NCBI RefSeq assembly: GCF_002836735.1
Contig: NZ_PJAS01000054.1
Coordinates: 1-64,000 of the forward strand
Direction of reading: 5' to 3'
DNA from: Psychrobacter sp. 4Bb
GTDB lineage: Bacteria > Pseudomonadota > Gammaproteobacteria > Pseudomonadales > Moraxellaceae
Length of the DNA stretch: 64,000 nucleotides
In this document: positions 7,226-14,488 of the stretch, piece after piece
Layout: every line of letters begins with the position of its first letter
How positions within the stretch are numbered: position 1 is the first letter of the stretch
Made by a program: the position numbers and the translations under genes
The notes under the pieces: generated by a model
Database searches by the model: none
Told to the model about the DNA's origin: nothing
Seen by the model: the letters and a program-made list of their open reading frames with translations, nothing else

Positions 7226-8791
7226 ATGCATTACATTTGGGATGTAGATAGAGCGGAAAGTCATATAGATAAGCTATGTGACTCAGTAAAAGATGTTGAA
7301 ATAGCAAATTATACTCGTAAGATGGATTTGGATAAGATACCTGTCAACAAAGCCTATGAAATGGATGCTGTTCATATCTATGTTGATATTTTAAATCTTG
7401 AAGATCTATTGGTCAAAGATGGTGATGAGAATGAAACTTCACATAAAAGGGCTATTAGATTCTTCGATTCACATTTTAGAACCATCAGATACATATTGGA
7501 TGAGTCCGAGTCTTTATTTGTAGACTTCCATAATCAGCGCTTACATGCAGTCGTCACAAAGCCTTATGATAATGAGAAAGAGCGCTTAGATATAGCCGTT
7601 GCCCTTAGTGATTTGATTATTGATGCCGTCGCTCAGCAGAAACAAGATAGTAACGACAATTACATCGATGCAGCGACGATCAGAGTGGGTATCGATTCTG
7701 GTATCGCTTTAGCTGTTAATAATGGCCGAGCCAAGAATAAAGAGCCTTTGTTTTTAGGTAACCCCGCCAATCATGCTGCAAAGCATGCTGCAGGTGACAA
7801 AAAAGGGATTTACCTCACTGCTAATGCAAGGGATGTTCTTGAACTGTCCAAAGTGGCTGCTGACAAAACAAAGACATCAGCGTTGACTTCTGATGAGATC
7901 AAATTATCAGTTGAGCGCACAACGCTACCGAATGGTTTGTCCCTTGAGAGTGTTAACGAGAACGCGCCTGAGCCTAAACTATTAAAAGATTTTCAGTTCT
8001 CGCGGGCAGCATCACCTTTAGAGGATTTTGACTTTAATAAGTACTACTATAAGACGGCTAAAAGACAGGAGTTGGTTTCTTTGTATGCCGATATTGATGG
8101 ATTTACAAACTATGTAAACGTCAATATGGGTTCAGAGCAAGGTAAAAAGAACATTGTCCGCTGTTTGCACGTAATCAGATCAGAGATGGATGATTGCATC
8201 AATACTGATTTTAAAGGTAAGCGGGTTCGTTTTATTGGCGACTGCATGCATGCCATTATCTGCGAAGGTAGTAATAAACAGACAGACAGACTAAAGACAG
8301 TGGAAGTTGGCACTGAGGCGTCAGGCGGTATTAGAAGCAGCTTTAACCTATCACTAGAAAAGCTTAACGATAGATTTGGTATTCAAACCGACGATTTGGG
8401 TTTGGCGATTGGTTATGAGCTGGGTGATGTGTCTAATCTTAGAGTGGGCCAAGAGGGTTTGGATAATAGTACGCGTTTTTCATTAGGGACATCTACGATA
8501 GCCTCCGAAAAAGAACAAATGCAGTGCGAACACGAAACAGAGACGCGCATCGGTGAAACAGCGTTTGAAGTATTAGAAGGTTCTAAATATGAAGATTTAT
8601 TTTCTGATAGATCAGCTACAGACATAACCTTTGAGCGTATTGAAGAGGTTGATAATGAAGCGATAGAAGAAGATACCGCTAAAAACGAAGGGGCAATGTA
8701 CGACGATATCTCTTCTTCTGTACCGGCTCCATCGGATGAAGAGTTTACACCATCACGACCTGCGTTTAAGCCTCATGCCCAGTTTAAATGA
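7226..8791 (+). CDS. Pycsar-type class III nucleotide cyclase with two cyclase domains (PycC-like)
   Basis: A 521-residue soluble protein with two class III adenylate/guanylate-cyclase-like domains in tandem. Domain 1 (about 45-215) has the first metal Asp in IYVDILN (Asp54), but the position of the second metal Asp reads VDFHNQRLHAVV instead of Gly-Asp. Domain 2 (about 280-450) has both, Asp289 in LYADIDGF and Asp339 in FIGDCMHAI. The pair may therefore form one active heterodimeric site within a single chain. A long acidic, probably disordered tail follows, ending PAFKPHAQFK. In Pycsar the cyclase makes cCMP or cUMP on phage infection to activate an effector. The next gene overlaps by 17 bases and the third encodes a cyclic-nucleotide-binding TIR protein, which supports the Pycsar reading. 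The product nucleotide cannot be told from sequence. Confidence 0.8.
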   Translation: MHYIWDVDRAESHIDKLCDSVKDVEIANYTRKMDLDKIPVNKAYEMDAVHIYVDILNLEDLLVKDGDENETSHKRAIRFFDSHFRTIRYILDESESLFVDFHNQRLHAVVTKPYDNEKERLDIAVALSDLIIDAVAQQKQDSNDNYIDAATIRVGIDSGIALAVNNGRAKNKEPLFLGNPANHAAKHAAGDKKGIYLTANARDVLELSKVAADKTKTSALTSDEIKLSVERTTLPNGLSLESVNENAPEPKLLKDFQFSRAASPLEDFDFNKYYYKTAKRQELVSLYADIDGFTNYVNVNMGSEQGKKNIVRCLHVIRSEMDDCINTDFKGKRVRFIGDCMHAIICEGSNKQTDRLKTVEVGTEASGGIRSSFNLSLEKLNDRFGIQTDDLGLAIGYELGDVSNLRVGQEGLDNSTRFSLGTSTIASEKEQMQCEHETETRIGETAFEVLEGSKYEDLFSDRSATDITFERIEEVDNEAIEEDTAKNEGAMYDDISSSVPAPSDEEFTPSRPAFKPHAQFK

Positions 8792-9551
8792 GCTTGAGCA
8801 GTATCTTAATGCTGCTGGTATAGCCTCCAAAAAAGACAATGCATCCACTCTGTGTTTTGTATTGAATGTACCGATGACTAGCGGTAAAAGAAAGGCTTTT
8901 GAGCTAACAGCCACTCAATCTGATTCTGGATTGTTGATTAAAGAGAGCGGCGGTTGTTTGCCAAATTTCTGTCCTAACAGACATATAAACATGGGTGGTG
9001 ACTTTTGCTTGGGGTTTGAAATAGAGGGTCTGCCAATACATGATTGGGTCTCTTATATTAAGGACTATTTAAGAGCTCAAGAGTATGTAAATAAGCATAG
9101 AAAATGGCCAAAGCAGGTTAAAGAGTGGAGCCATGGAAATGCAGCATACTATCAACAGTTTGTTGAGAATGCGTTGCGTAAGCTAAGAGGCAATAACGTC
9201 AACATCGACTTTAAGAAGATTGAGCTTAGAGAGGTCAGTCCTGCTAAATGCTATCCGAATCAACCACATTACCATCTATATTATGATTCGGAACTGGTCG
9301 CTACGGGTATTGGTAATAAGATACTCAACAAGCGAGCTGCATGCATTTGTACCACAGACGGTAGTGCAAAGCATAAGCATAAAACGATTGGTGGTTGTAA
9401 AAATGAGTGTTCAAAGACGTTATACCAAATACCTTTTAATGAAAAAAGGAGGGTTTTGGAAGACAATAAATTTTGGGAGTACTTCGAGGGTGAGAAATGC
9501 TGTATGACCATGAATGACTGTAAATTAAATAACATAAATAATAATACATAG
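8775..9551 (+). CDS. bacterial E2-like ubiquitin-conjugating enzyme fold protein in the Pycsar-like operon
   Basis: The most likely start is ATG 8775 (MPSLNELEQ), giving 258 residues and a 17-base overlap with the cyclase; an upstream in-frame ATG at 8736 would lie deeper inside it. Residues 66-80 read CPNRHINMGGDFCLG. His70-x-Asn72 followed by Gly and Cys78-Leu is the E2 signature (compare the His-Pro-Asn and catalytic Cys-Leu of ubiquitin-conjugating enzymes). Prokaryotic E2-like proteins with this motif are known from CBASS operons, where they attach the nucleotidyltransferase C-terminus to targets. The last 70 residues hold many Cys and His (ACIC, HKHK, GGCKNEC, KCC, DC), probably a zinc-binding module. 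No E1 or deubiquitinase gene is nearby. A role in modifying the cyclase is inference. Confidence 0.7.
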   Translation: MPSLNELEQYLNAAGIASKKDNASTLCFVLNVPMTSGKRKAFELTATQSDSGLLIKESGGCLPNFCPNRHINMGGDFCLGFEIEGLPIHDWVSYIKDYLRAQEYVNKHRKWPKQVKEWSHGNAAYYQQFVENALRKLRGNNVNIDFKKIELREVSPAKCYPNQPHYHLYYDSELVATGIGNKILNKRAACICTTDGSAKHKHKTIGGCKNECSKTLYQIPFNEKRRVLEDNKFWEYFEGEKCCMTMNDCKLNNINNNT

Positions 9552-9560
9552 GGAACTATT

Positions 9561-10463
9561 ATGTCACTTTTATCAAAATTTAAAGGTAAAGAACAATCTG
9601 TCGTAAACGAGCTATTAAAGCAAAAGCTAGTTAACGGAAATAAGGAATTTGCAGCTGCTCTTGCACAAAAAGGTGAGATTGTAGGTTTTGATGCTGGTGA
9701 TAGTATTATCACCCAAGGAGAGCATGACCAAGATGTTTACTTCATAATTGCAGGTGAAGCCAACATGATTATTAATGGGTCAGAATTATATTCTCGGGGA
9801 CCGGGTATCAGTATTGGTGAAATGGCAGCAATAAATCCTTCAAGAGCGAGGTCGGCAACGCTTATTGCCACCCAAGAAACTGTCACTGTGAAGGTCGATG
9901 TTGATTCATTTATTGAATTAATAGAAGCTCACCCAGAAGCTTACAAATTCATATCAATCGATTTGGCTGATAGGCTCGAGCAGAGAAACGATTTAATAAA
10001 AGCATGCAATCCAACACCCCGGTTGTTTATCGTCAGCACCGTTGAAGCCTTACCTGTAGCTGAAGATATAAAGCTTAATTTAGATCATGCAGATATAGAT
10101 GTGACGCTTTGGAGCCAACCAGATACTTTTCAAGCTGGTTCTTATACATTAGAATCTCTAGAGAAAGCCATTAAAAGCCATGACTTTGGCTTGGCTATTA
10201 TGAGTGCTGATGATGTTGTTATATCAAGAAAGGTAGAGTTAGCTGCACCGCGTGACAATGTTATATTCGAATTGGGTCTATTTATGGGTTCTTTAGGCAG
10301 AGAACGTACATTAATAGCTTTTCCAAGGGGTCATGAATCTAAACTTGCAAGTGATTTACAGGGTTTGACACCGTTAACCTACAAAGACACACCCGATAAG
10401 GTTGATACAAAAAATTTAGCAACACAACTGGTTAAAATTATTAAAGAGAAAGGAGTTAAGTAG
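9561..10463 (+). CDS. Pycsar TIR effector: cyclic-nucleotide-binding domain plus TIR-like NADase domain (PycTIR-like)
   Basis: A 300-residue protein with an AGGGA ribosome site, 9 bases after the E2-like gene. Residues about 25-140 form a cyclic-nucleotide-binding domain: GDSIITQGEHDQDVYFI and the phosphate-binding cassette ISIGEMAAINPSRARSAT, with Glu87 and the Arg pair at 95/97. Residues about 153-275 are a TIR-like domain of the CAP12/Pycsar type, starting RLFIVSTVEA. It includes RDNVIFELGLFMG, where Glu237 is the expected catalytic glutamate for NAD+ cleavage. In known PycTIR proteins, cyclic pyrimidine nucleotide binding assembles the TIR domains and depletes NAD+, stopping phage growth. 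The domain pair and the operon position make this one of the firmest functional calls in the accessory region. Confidence 0.85.
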   Translation: MSLLSKFKGKEQSVVNELLKQKLVNGNKEFAAALAQKGEIVGFDAGDSIITQGEHDQDVYFIIAGEANMIINGSELYSRGPGISIGEMAAINPSRARSATLIATQETVTVKVDVDSFIELIEAHPEAYKFISIDLADRLEQRNDLIKACNPTPRLFIVSTVEALPVAEDIKLNLDHADIDVTLWSQPDTFQAGSYTLESLEKAIKSHDFGLAIMSADDVVISRKVELAAPRDNVIFELGLFMGSLGRERTLIAFPRGHESKLASDLQGLTPLTYKDTPDKVDTKNLATQLVKIIKEKGVK

Positions 10464-10650
10464 GTTTTGTTCAAATTATTTATTTAGGAAACGATCAATA
10501 ATAAATTCTGTTGGCATCAAACTATAAATATTAACTTTTGAAAGACCAGTATGATACTTTATTACTCGCAGACAGAGACGGTTCACTGTTGTAAAAGTGC
10601 TCCATTCTGAATATTTAACGTCATGCTTTTATAAAAAATAAGGATATGCA

Positions 10651-10725
10651 ATGAATCTAGGTTTGATAGATCAACTTACCCACAGTACTGTAAGAATTGA
10701 AACAGATTTGCATGATGGTGGCATG
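10651..10725 (+). pseudogene. 5' stump of a gene cut by an IS, possibly a trypsin-like peptidase
   Basis: An ATG at 10651 with AAGGATA upstream opens a frame reading MNLGLIDQLTHSTVRIET and then HDGGM before the IS left end. Leu-x-His-Ser-Thr-Val-Arg-Ile-Glu near the N-terminus is how trypsin-like (S1-type) peptidases of accessory regions often begin. The sequence beyond the IS does not continue this gene in frame. The rest of the gene is not in the window. Confidence 0.45.
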
Positions 10726-10775
10726 TGAACCGCCTTGGGATTGTCGGAGAATCAATATTCTGAGAGAGTACGACA

Positions 10776-11093
10776 ATGAAAAGACAAACCTACATTCCTG
10801 AGATTAAAGAACGCGCTGTTCGCATGCTGATAGAAGCAGCAGGCGATTATCCTTCTATCTGGTCAGCTATTCAAGTCATTGCACCCAAGATTGGCTGTAC
10901 GCCTGAAACCCTGCGATCATGGCATAAAAAGCACATCGATCAAACCATTCCTGCCAATATTCAAGCTCAAAATCAAGAGCAGCCCATTAAAGAGCTTGAA
11001 CGCGAATGCAGAGAGCTCAGACAAGCCAATGAAATTATCAGGAAGGCAGCTGCTTTTTTCGCCCAGGCGGAGCTCGACCGCCCACCGAAATAA
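10776..11093 (+). CDS. IS3-family transposase OrfA
   Basis: A 105-residue protein. The N-terminal helix-turn-helix reads IKERAVRMLIEAAGDYPSI and then GCTPETLRSWHKKH. It is followed by the coiled coil with ELERECRELRQANEIIRKAA, a signature of OrfA in this branch of IS3, and ends AQAELDRPPK. The stop overlaps the start of orfB (TAATG). In intact copies a -1 frameshift near the end fuses OrfA to OrfB. Confidence 0.85.
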   Translation: MKRQTYIPEIKERAVRMLIEAAGDYPSIWSAIQVIAPKIGCTPETLRSWHKKHIDQTIPANIQAQNQEQPIKELERECRELRQANEIIRKAAAFFAQAELDRPPK

Positions 11094-11988
11094 TGGTCGA
11101 CTTTATTGATGTTAACAAGCAAGAATATGGGATCGAGCCAATCTGTAGAGTACTACCGATTGCCCCGTTAACCTATCACCGTACCAAAGACTTAGAAGAG
11201 TGCCCTGACAAGCGCTCACTGCGCAGTCAGCATGACGACTTCTACATAAGCGAAATCAAACGCATCTGGCAGGTCAGCAAATGGCGTTACGGCGCCTGTA
11301 AGGTCTGGCAGCAGATGAAGGCTGACGGGTTAAGGGTTGCATCTTATATCGTTTAATGAAGCAGTATGGTTTGCAAGGGGTTTGGCGCGGTAAGGGTAAG
11401 ATCACCACCAACAGCCGTAATGACCAGCAAAGGGCTGATGACTTAGTCAATCTTAACTTTAATGCCTATCGCCCTAAGCAGCTGTGGGTTGCAGATTTTA
11501 CTTATATCAAGACAACGAGCGGCTGGGTGTATACTGCTTTTATTATCGATGTGTTTGCCCGCGCTATTGTGGACTGGAAAGTCTCTAATCGCATGAACAC
11601 GGATATGGTAATAGCGGCATTGAATCAAGCAATAGCAGACAGGAACAACCCTAAAGATGTGATTTATCACAGTGATCGCGGGGTTCAGTACTTATCCATT
11701 CGCTACACAGATAAGATGACGGACTCTGGCGTGATTGCCTCTGTCGGTACAACAGGCGATTCATACGATAATGCAATGGCTGAAACGGTCAATGGACTTT
11801 ATAAGTCTGAGGTGATTGAGTATTTAAAAGAGCAATGGCATGGCGTGAATGATGTTGAATTGGCGACCCTTGAATGGGTTGATTGGTTTAATAAAACACG
11901 ATTGCATAGCACGATTGGTTATGTGTCACCTTTTGAGTTTGAAAAGCGGTATTATGATAATTTAATCCTGTCAGGCATTGCTGCTTGA
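11093..11988 (+). pseudogene. IS3-family transposase OrfB, frameshifted
   Basis: The 5' part (11093-11356) encodes the HTH_21-like region MVDFIDVNKQEYGIEPICRV through WRYGACKVWQQMKADGLRVA, then runs off frame into a TAA. The 3' part (ATG 11356 to 11988) resumes at MKQYGLQGVWRGKGK and contains the whole DDE core: Asp in WVADFTYIKT, Asp in YHSDRGVQY, Glu in NAMAETVNGLYKSE. Relatives read continuously here with a few extra residues before the Arg-Leu-Met-Lys-Gln, so a small deletion around 11335-11350 is likely. The TAATG overlap might allow reinitiation, but a normal OrfAB fusion can no longer form. The element is probably not autonomous. Confidence 0.8.
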
Positions 11989-12027
11989 CTCAAGTAAAAC
12001 ACTCTCCGATATACTCGGGGCGGTTCA

Positions 12028-12182
12028 CTCTTTTGTTGGGACAAGGGGTTGATTCAGATGACATTGTAGGCGATAGCGATTTGATCCAAATGGTCATTGA
12101 TGATTTATCTGAACCAAAAAACAATCAGCTTGAAGCTTTCACATCGATCGCGATAAATGTTTTGCGCCAATGGGTGGCTTAA
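12028..12182 (+). pseudogene. C-terminal gene fragment fused to the IS right end
   Basis: After the IS the frame LLLGQGVDSDDIVGDS continues to a TAA at 12182. An apparent ATG start for this frame at 11985 lies inside the IS, so the true gene has lost its 5' part. The peptide ends NVLRQWVA. I do not recognise the family. It is not in frame with the stump on the other side of the IS and is probably a different gene. About 60 bases further a second short open stretch (to TGA near 12313) may be another remnant. Confidence 0.4.
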
Positions 12183-12324
12183 TAACTAATAGTACGATCA
12201 ACTTCCAAAAGGAATTTGTCTCAAAAATTCATATTTTAAATTTGCTGACCGCACTGGACTATCAGTTTATAACGCAGAAGTTGTTGACGAGCAAGAGGTG
12301 GGTGTTAGTTGATCAGGAGATTGT

Positions 12325-12861
12325 ATGATGGAAGATAGGCCTCGAATAGGTAATGAAATACTAGAGAAAAATTTAGAGAGAATAATAGGCTTTGTTGCGA
12401 ACTGTGATAGTAAAGTATCCTACTTACTCTCTGCTGTAGGAGTTATCCTTACTATCCTATTCACCGTGAAGCCTATGAATCTAACTTTTTTAAAGTCAGC
12501 TCTAGGTAGTGATGAGACGAATGTACTCCTTGGATTTAGTATGTTAGCAATTATTTTGTCTTTATTCTATTTTCTACAAGGGGTCTATCAGTTATCACAA
12601 GCATTAACAGCACGAACAAAAATACATTCTGGAAATAGCAGCTCTATGATCTTCTTTGGTGCGATATCAGCTCAAGCAGGTAGTCATGATTACTTACAGA
12701 GTATTGAGAAGACTGATTATAGCTACAGAGAGGATTTAGCTTGCCAGATATATATTAATTCCAAAATATGCACAGAGAAATTCGAAAAATATAATAAAGG
12801 TTTTAAATTTATTCTTCTTAGTCTACCGTTCCTTATAATTTCTTGGTGTTATCTATTTTAA
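12325..12861 (+). CDS. Pycsar transmembrane effector (PycTM-like)
   Basis: A 178-residue protein with a GGAG ribosome site. An N-terminal amphipathic part (about 1-30) precedes two close hydrophobic segments at about 34-52 (SYLLSAVGVILTILFTV) and 66-90 (LGFSMLAIILSLFYFLQ). A soluble stretch follows (about 95-158), then a C-terminal hydrophobic segment (FILLSLPFLIISWCYLF). This matches the Pycsar effector family (DUF5706/PycTM), where cyclic pyrimidine signals trigger inner-membrane damage. It lies 14 bases upstream of a single-domain cyclase, the classic effector-cyclase order. The effector's partner specificity relative to the other cyclase at 7226 cannot be told from sequence. Confidence 0.8.
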   Translation: MMEDRPRIGNEILEKNLERIIGFVANCDSKVSYLLSAVGVILTILFTVKPMNLTFLKSALGSDETNVLLGFSMLAIILSLFYFLQGVYQLSQALTARTKIHSGNSSSMIFFGAISAQAGSHDYLQSIEKTDYSYREDLACQIYINSKICTEKFEKYNKGFKFILLSLPFLIISWCYLF

Positions 12862-12875
12862 GTTAGGAGTAATTA

Positions 12876-13607
12876 ATGTCTGAATATGATTATAAGCAAG
12901 GCAAAAATAGAGTTGAGTCTATCCTTGACAATTACATGAAAATAGAAGAAAGAGATAAGCTACCAAGTGACGCTAACTTCACTTTTGAAAATGGGTACAT
13001 CTCATGGGTTACCGCAATCTTTGTTGACATAAGAGACTCTACAACACTATTTTCTAAAAACGATGAAGACACTGCTAAGTTAGTTAGAGCTTTTACCTCA
13101 GAGATTATCGAAATTCTCAGGAATGATGAAAATATGCGTGAGATAGGTATCCGTGGAGATTGCGTTTATGCTATTTACACGACTCCTTCTAAAGAAGAAA
13201 TATTCGAATGTGCTAAGAATACTGCTTATGTAAATACATTTATTAATATGTTTAATAAACTACTTGAGGATAAAGGTAAAGATAAAATTAGAGTGGGAGT
13301 AGGTATGGCTAGCGAAAAAGAGTTGGTAGTCAAAGCTGGTAGGAAAGGAGTAGGTATTAATAGTAAGGTATGGATAGGAGAAGCTGTAACCATAGCTTCA
13401 AAATTATCCTCTTATGGCGATAAGTTTTATCACTCAAGATTGATGTATTCTCCACTATCTTACAGTAATTTTATCGAGCGTTTTGAGGATGCATATCCAG
13501 ATGTTAATGTAAAAAATTGGTTTTCTTACAAAAGTGAGTTAAATGCTTATGAATCAGGAATTATTATGGGCGAATTTAACAATTGGATTGATAGTGACTT
13601 TCCTTAA
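12876..13607 (+). CDS. Pycsar pyrimidine-type cyclase (PycC-like)
   Basis: A 243-residue protein with a TAGGAGTAAT ribosome site. It is a single class III cyclase domain from about residue 45. The first metal site is in AIFVDIRDSTTLFSK (Asp51) and the second in IGIRGDCVYAIY (Asp95), followed by the IRVGVGMASEKE strand typical of the family. Class III cyclases of this size next to a PycTM-like gene define Pycsar loci, where infection triggers cCMP or cUMP synthesis. The locus lies in the same orientation as the other Pycsar-like operon, separated from it by an IS and gene debris. The sequence does not show whether it makes cCMP or cUMP. Confidence 0.85.
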   Translation: MSEYDYKQGKNRVESILDNYMKIEERDKLPSDANFTFENGYISWVTAIFVDIRDSTTLFSKNDEDTAKLVRAFTSEIIEILRNDENMREIGIRGDCVYAIYTTPSKEEIFECAKNTAYVNTFINMFNKLLEDKGKDKIRVGVGMASEKELVVKAGRKGVGINSKVWIGEAVTIASKLSSYGDKFYHSRLMYSPLSYSNFIERFEDAYPDVNVKNWFSYKSELNAYESGIIMGEFNNWIDSDFP

Positions 13608-14028
13608 ATGATTGGAGAAAGAGCAAGAGTTGTATCGTTATAAGTAGTGTTGCATTTCTTGACCGCTACATTGAGTTCCATTTGGGTCAGGCGCAATATT
13701 GTTGGTTTTTTATTGTCTTCTTCATACTAGTTACGATTAATAAAACCAAAAAAATGCTATTTTTAAAATGGGCAGAGGTAGGTATACGACAGCGCGCCAC
13801 TCCATGATTATCAATGAAATTAGATTTAAAAAAGGCGTTATCTGATGCTCAAAAAATCTCTAGTTTTATTTTTTATACTACCCTCAATAGCCATGGCTAT
13901 TGAGGGTAGTAGAAGTTGTTTATGTTAGTGGAACAAATAAGCGAGTGCACCTGAGCAGTTTTGGTAAAAACTCCCGATAAATAAGAACGCTTAGCAATAG
14001 AGATTTAAAATATCAGCAGAAGAACCCT
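13608..14028. other. gene-poor debris stretch with a signal-peptide ORF remnant
   Basis: About 420 bases without an intact gene. A short frame at 13845-13928 begins MLKKSLVLFFILPSIAMA, a plausible Sec signal peptide, and stops nine residues later, so it is probably the 5' end of a broken secreted-protein gene. A 34-bp perfect palindrome overlaps it (13877-13910). Confidence 0.45.
13877..13910. repeat. perfect 34-bp palindrome
   Basis: Two 17-base arms without a loop, centred on CCATGG: ACTACCCTCAATAGCCA and its exact reverse complement. It is not followed by a T-run on either strand, so it is not a standard terminator. It could be a regulator-binding site, a recombination joint, or an inverted-duplication scar in the signal-peptide ORF. 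Confidence 0.8.
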
Positions 14029-14391
14029 ATGAAAAAGCCCGGCTTTAGCGACAACCAAATCGTCAACATCTTGAAGTAAGCAGAGCAAGGTGTCCCTATT
14101 ACTGAGCTATGCCGTGACCACAATATTGGACAAAGCACCTTTTATAACTGGCGTTCTAAATACGGCGGTATGAATGCTTCTTTAATCTCACGTCTTAAAG
14201 AGCTTATTTTAGGTATTCACCGTACCGGAATGTACAATACTGCGACAGGTGAGATAGCTATGATAGAGCCCAATGTTAATATCCCTATTTCTATCACTCA
14301 AGTATCTAATAATATTGGCGTTGCAATTAACTCAAAAGAAATTCTCGGACTTGAAAAGAAAATTGAAAGAAGGTTAACTGCAAAATTTTAA
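14029..14391 (+). pseudogene. IS3-family orfA remnant with stop codon, fused to an unknown 3' frame
   Basis: From ATG 14029 the frame reads MKKPGFSDNQIVNILK, then an in-frame TAA, then AEQGVPITELCRDHNIGQ and STFYNWRSKYGG, closely resembling the intact OrfA at 5276. After LISRLKEL (about 14205) similarity to OrfA ends and an unrelated sequence continues to TAA 14391 (including NVNIPISITQVSNNIG). This is a decayed IS end joined to another gene's 3' part. No orfB follows. Confidence 0.7.
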
Positions 14392-14488
14392 TTCTTTTAG
14401 AGCCGCTACATATCGTTTTGTGCTTTATCCATAAAAACTGACACTGAATAAGACGATTTATTTTGGAGATATAAAAACTTACTTATTA

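Larger units (their letters stand above)
10726..12027 (+). mobile_element. IS3-family insertion sequence with broken orfB, 1302 bp
   Basis: The left end reads TGAACCGCCTTGGGAT at 10726. The right end read inward from 12027 is TGAACCGCCCCGAGTA, and both continue into a TCGGAGA block. The ends match the IS3 elements (IS51-like group) whose tips are TGAACCGCCCC. It encodes orfA and an orfB split by a frameshift. No target-site duplication is visible (ATG on the left, CTC on the right), and the two flanks appear to belong to different genes. This suggests a deletion next to the IS or recombination between two copies. Confidence 0.85.

Noticed and set aside
7226..8791. Reading the first operon as CBASS
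   Set aside because: The synthase has class III cyclase motifs, not the nucleotidyltransferase Gly-Ser/Asp-x-Asp motif of CD-NTases.
11985..12182. Apparent complete 65-residue gene starting inside the IS right end
   Set aside because: The start lies in the IS and has no ribosome site; the frame is the tail of an older gene, listed as a fragment.
13877..13910. 34-bp palindrome as a terminator
   Set aside because: No T-run follows on either strand.
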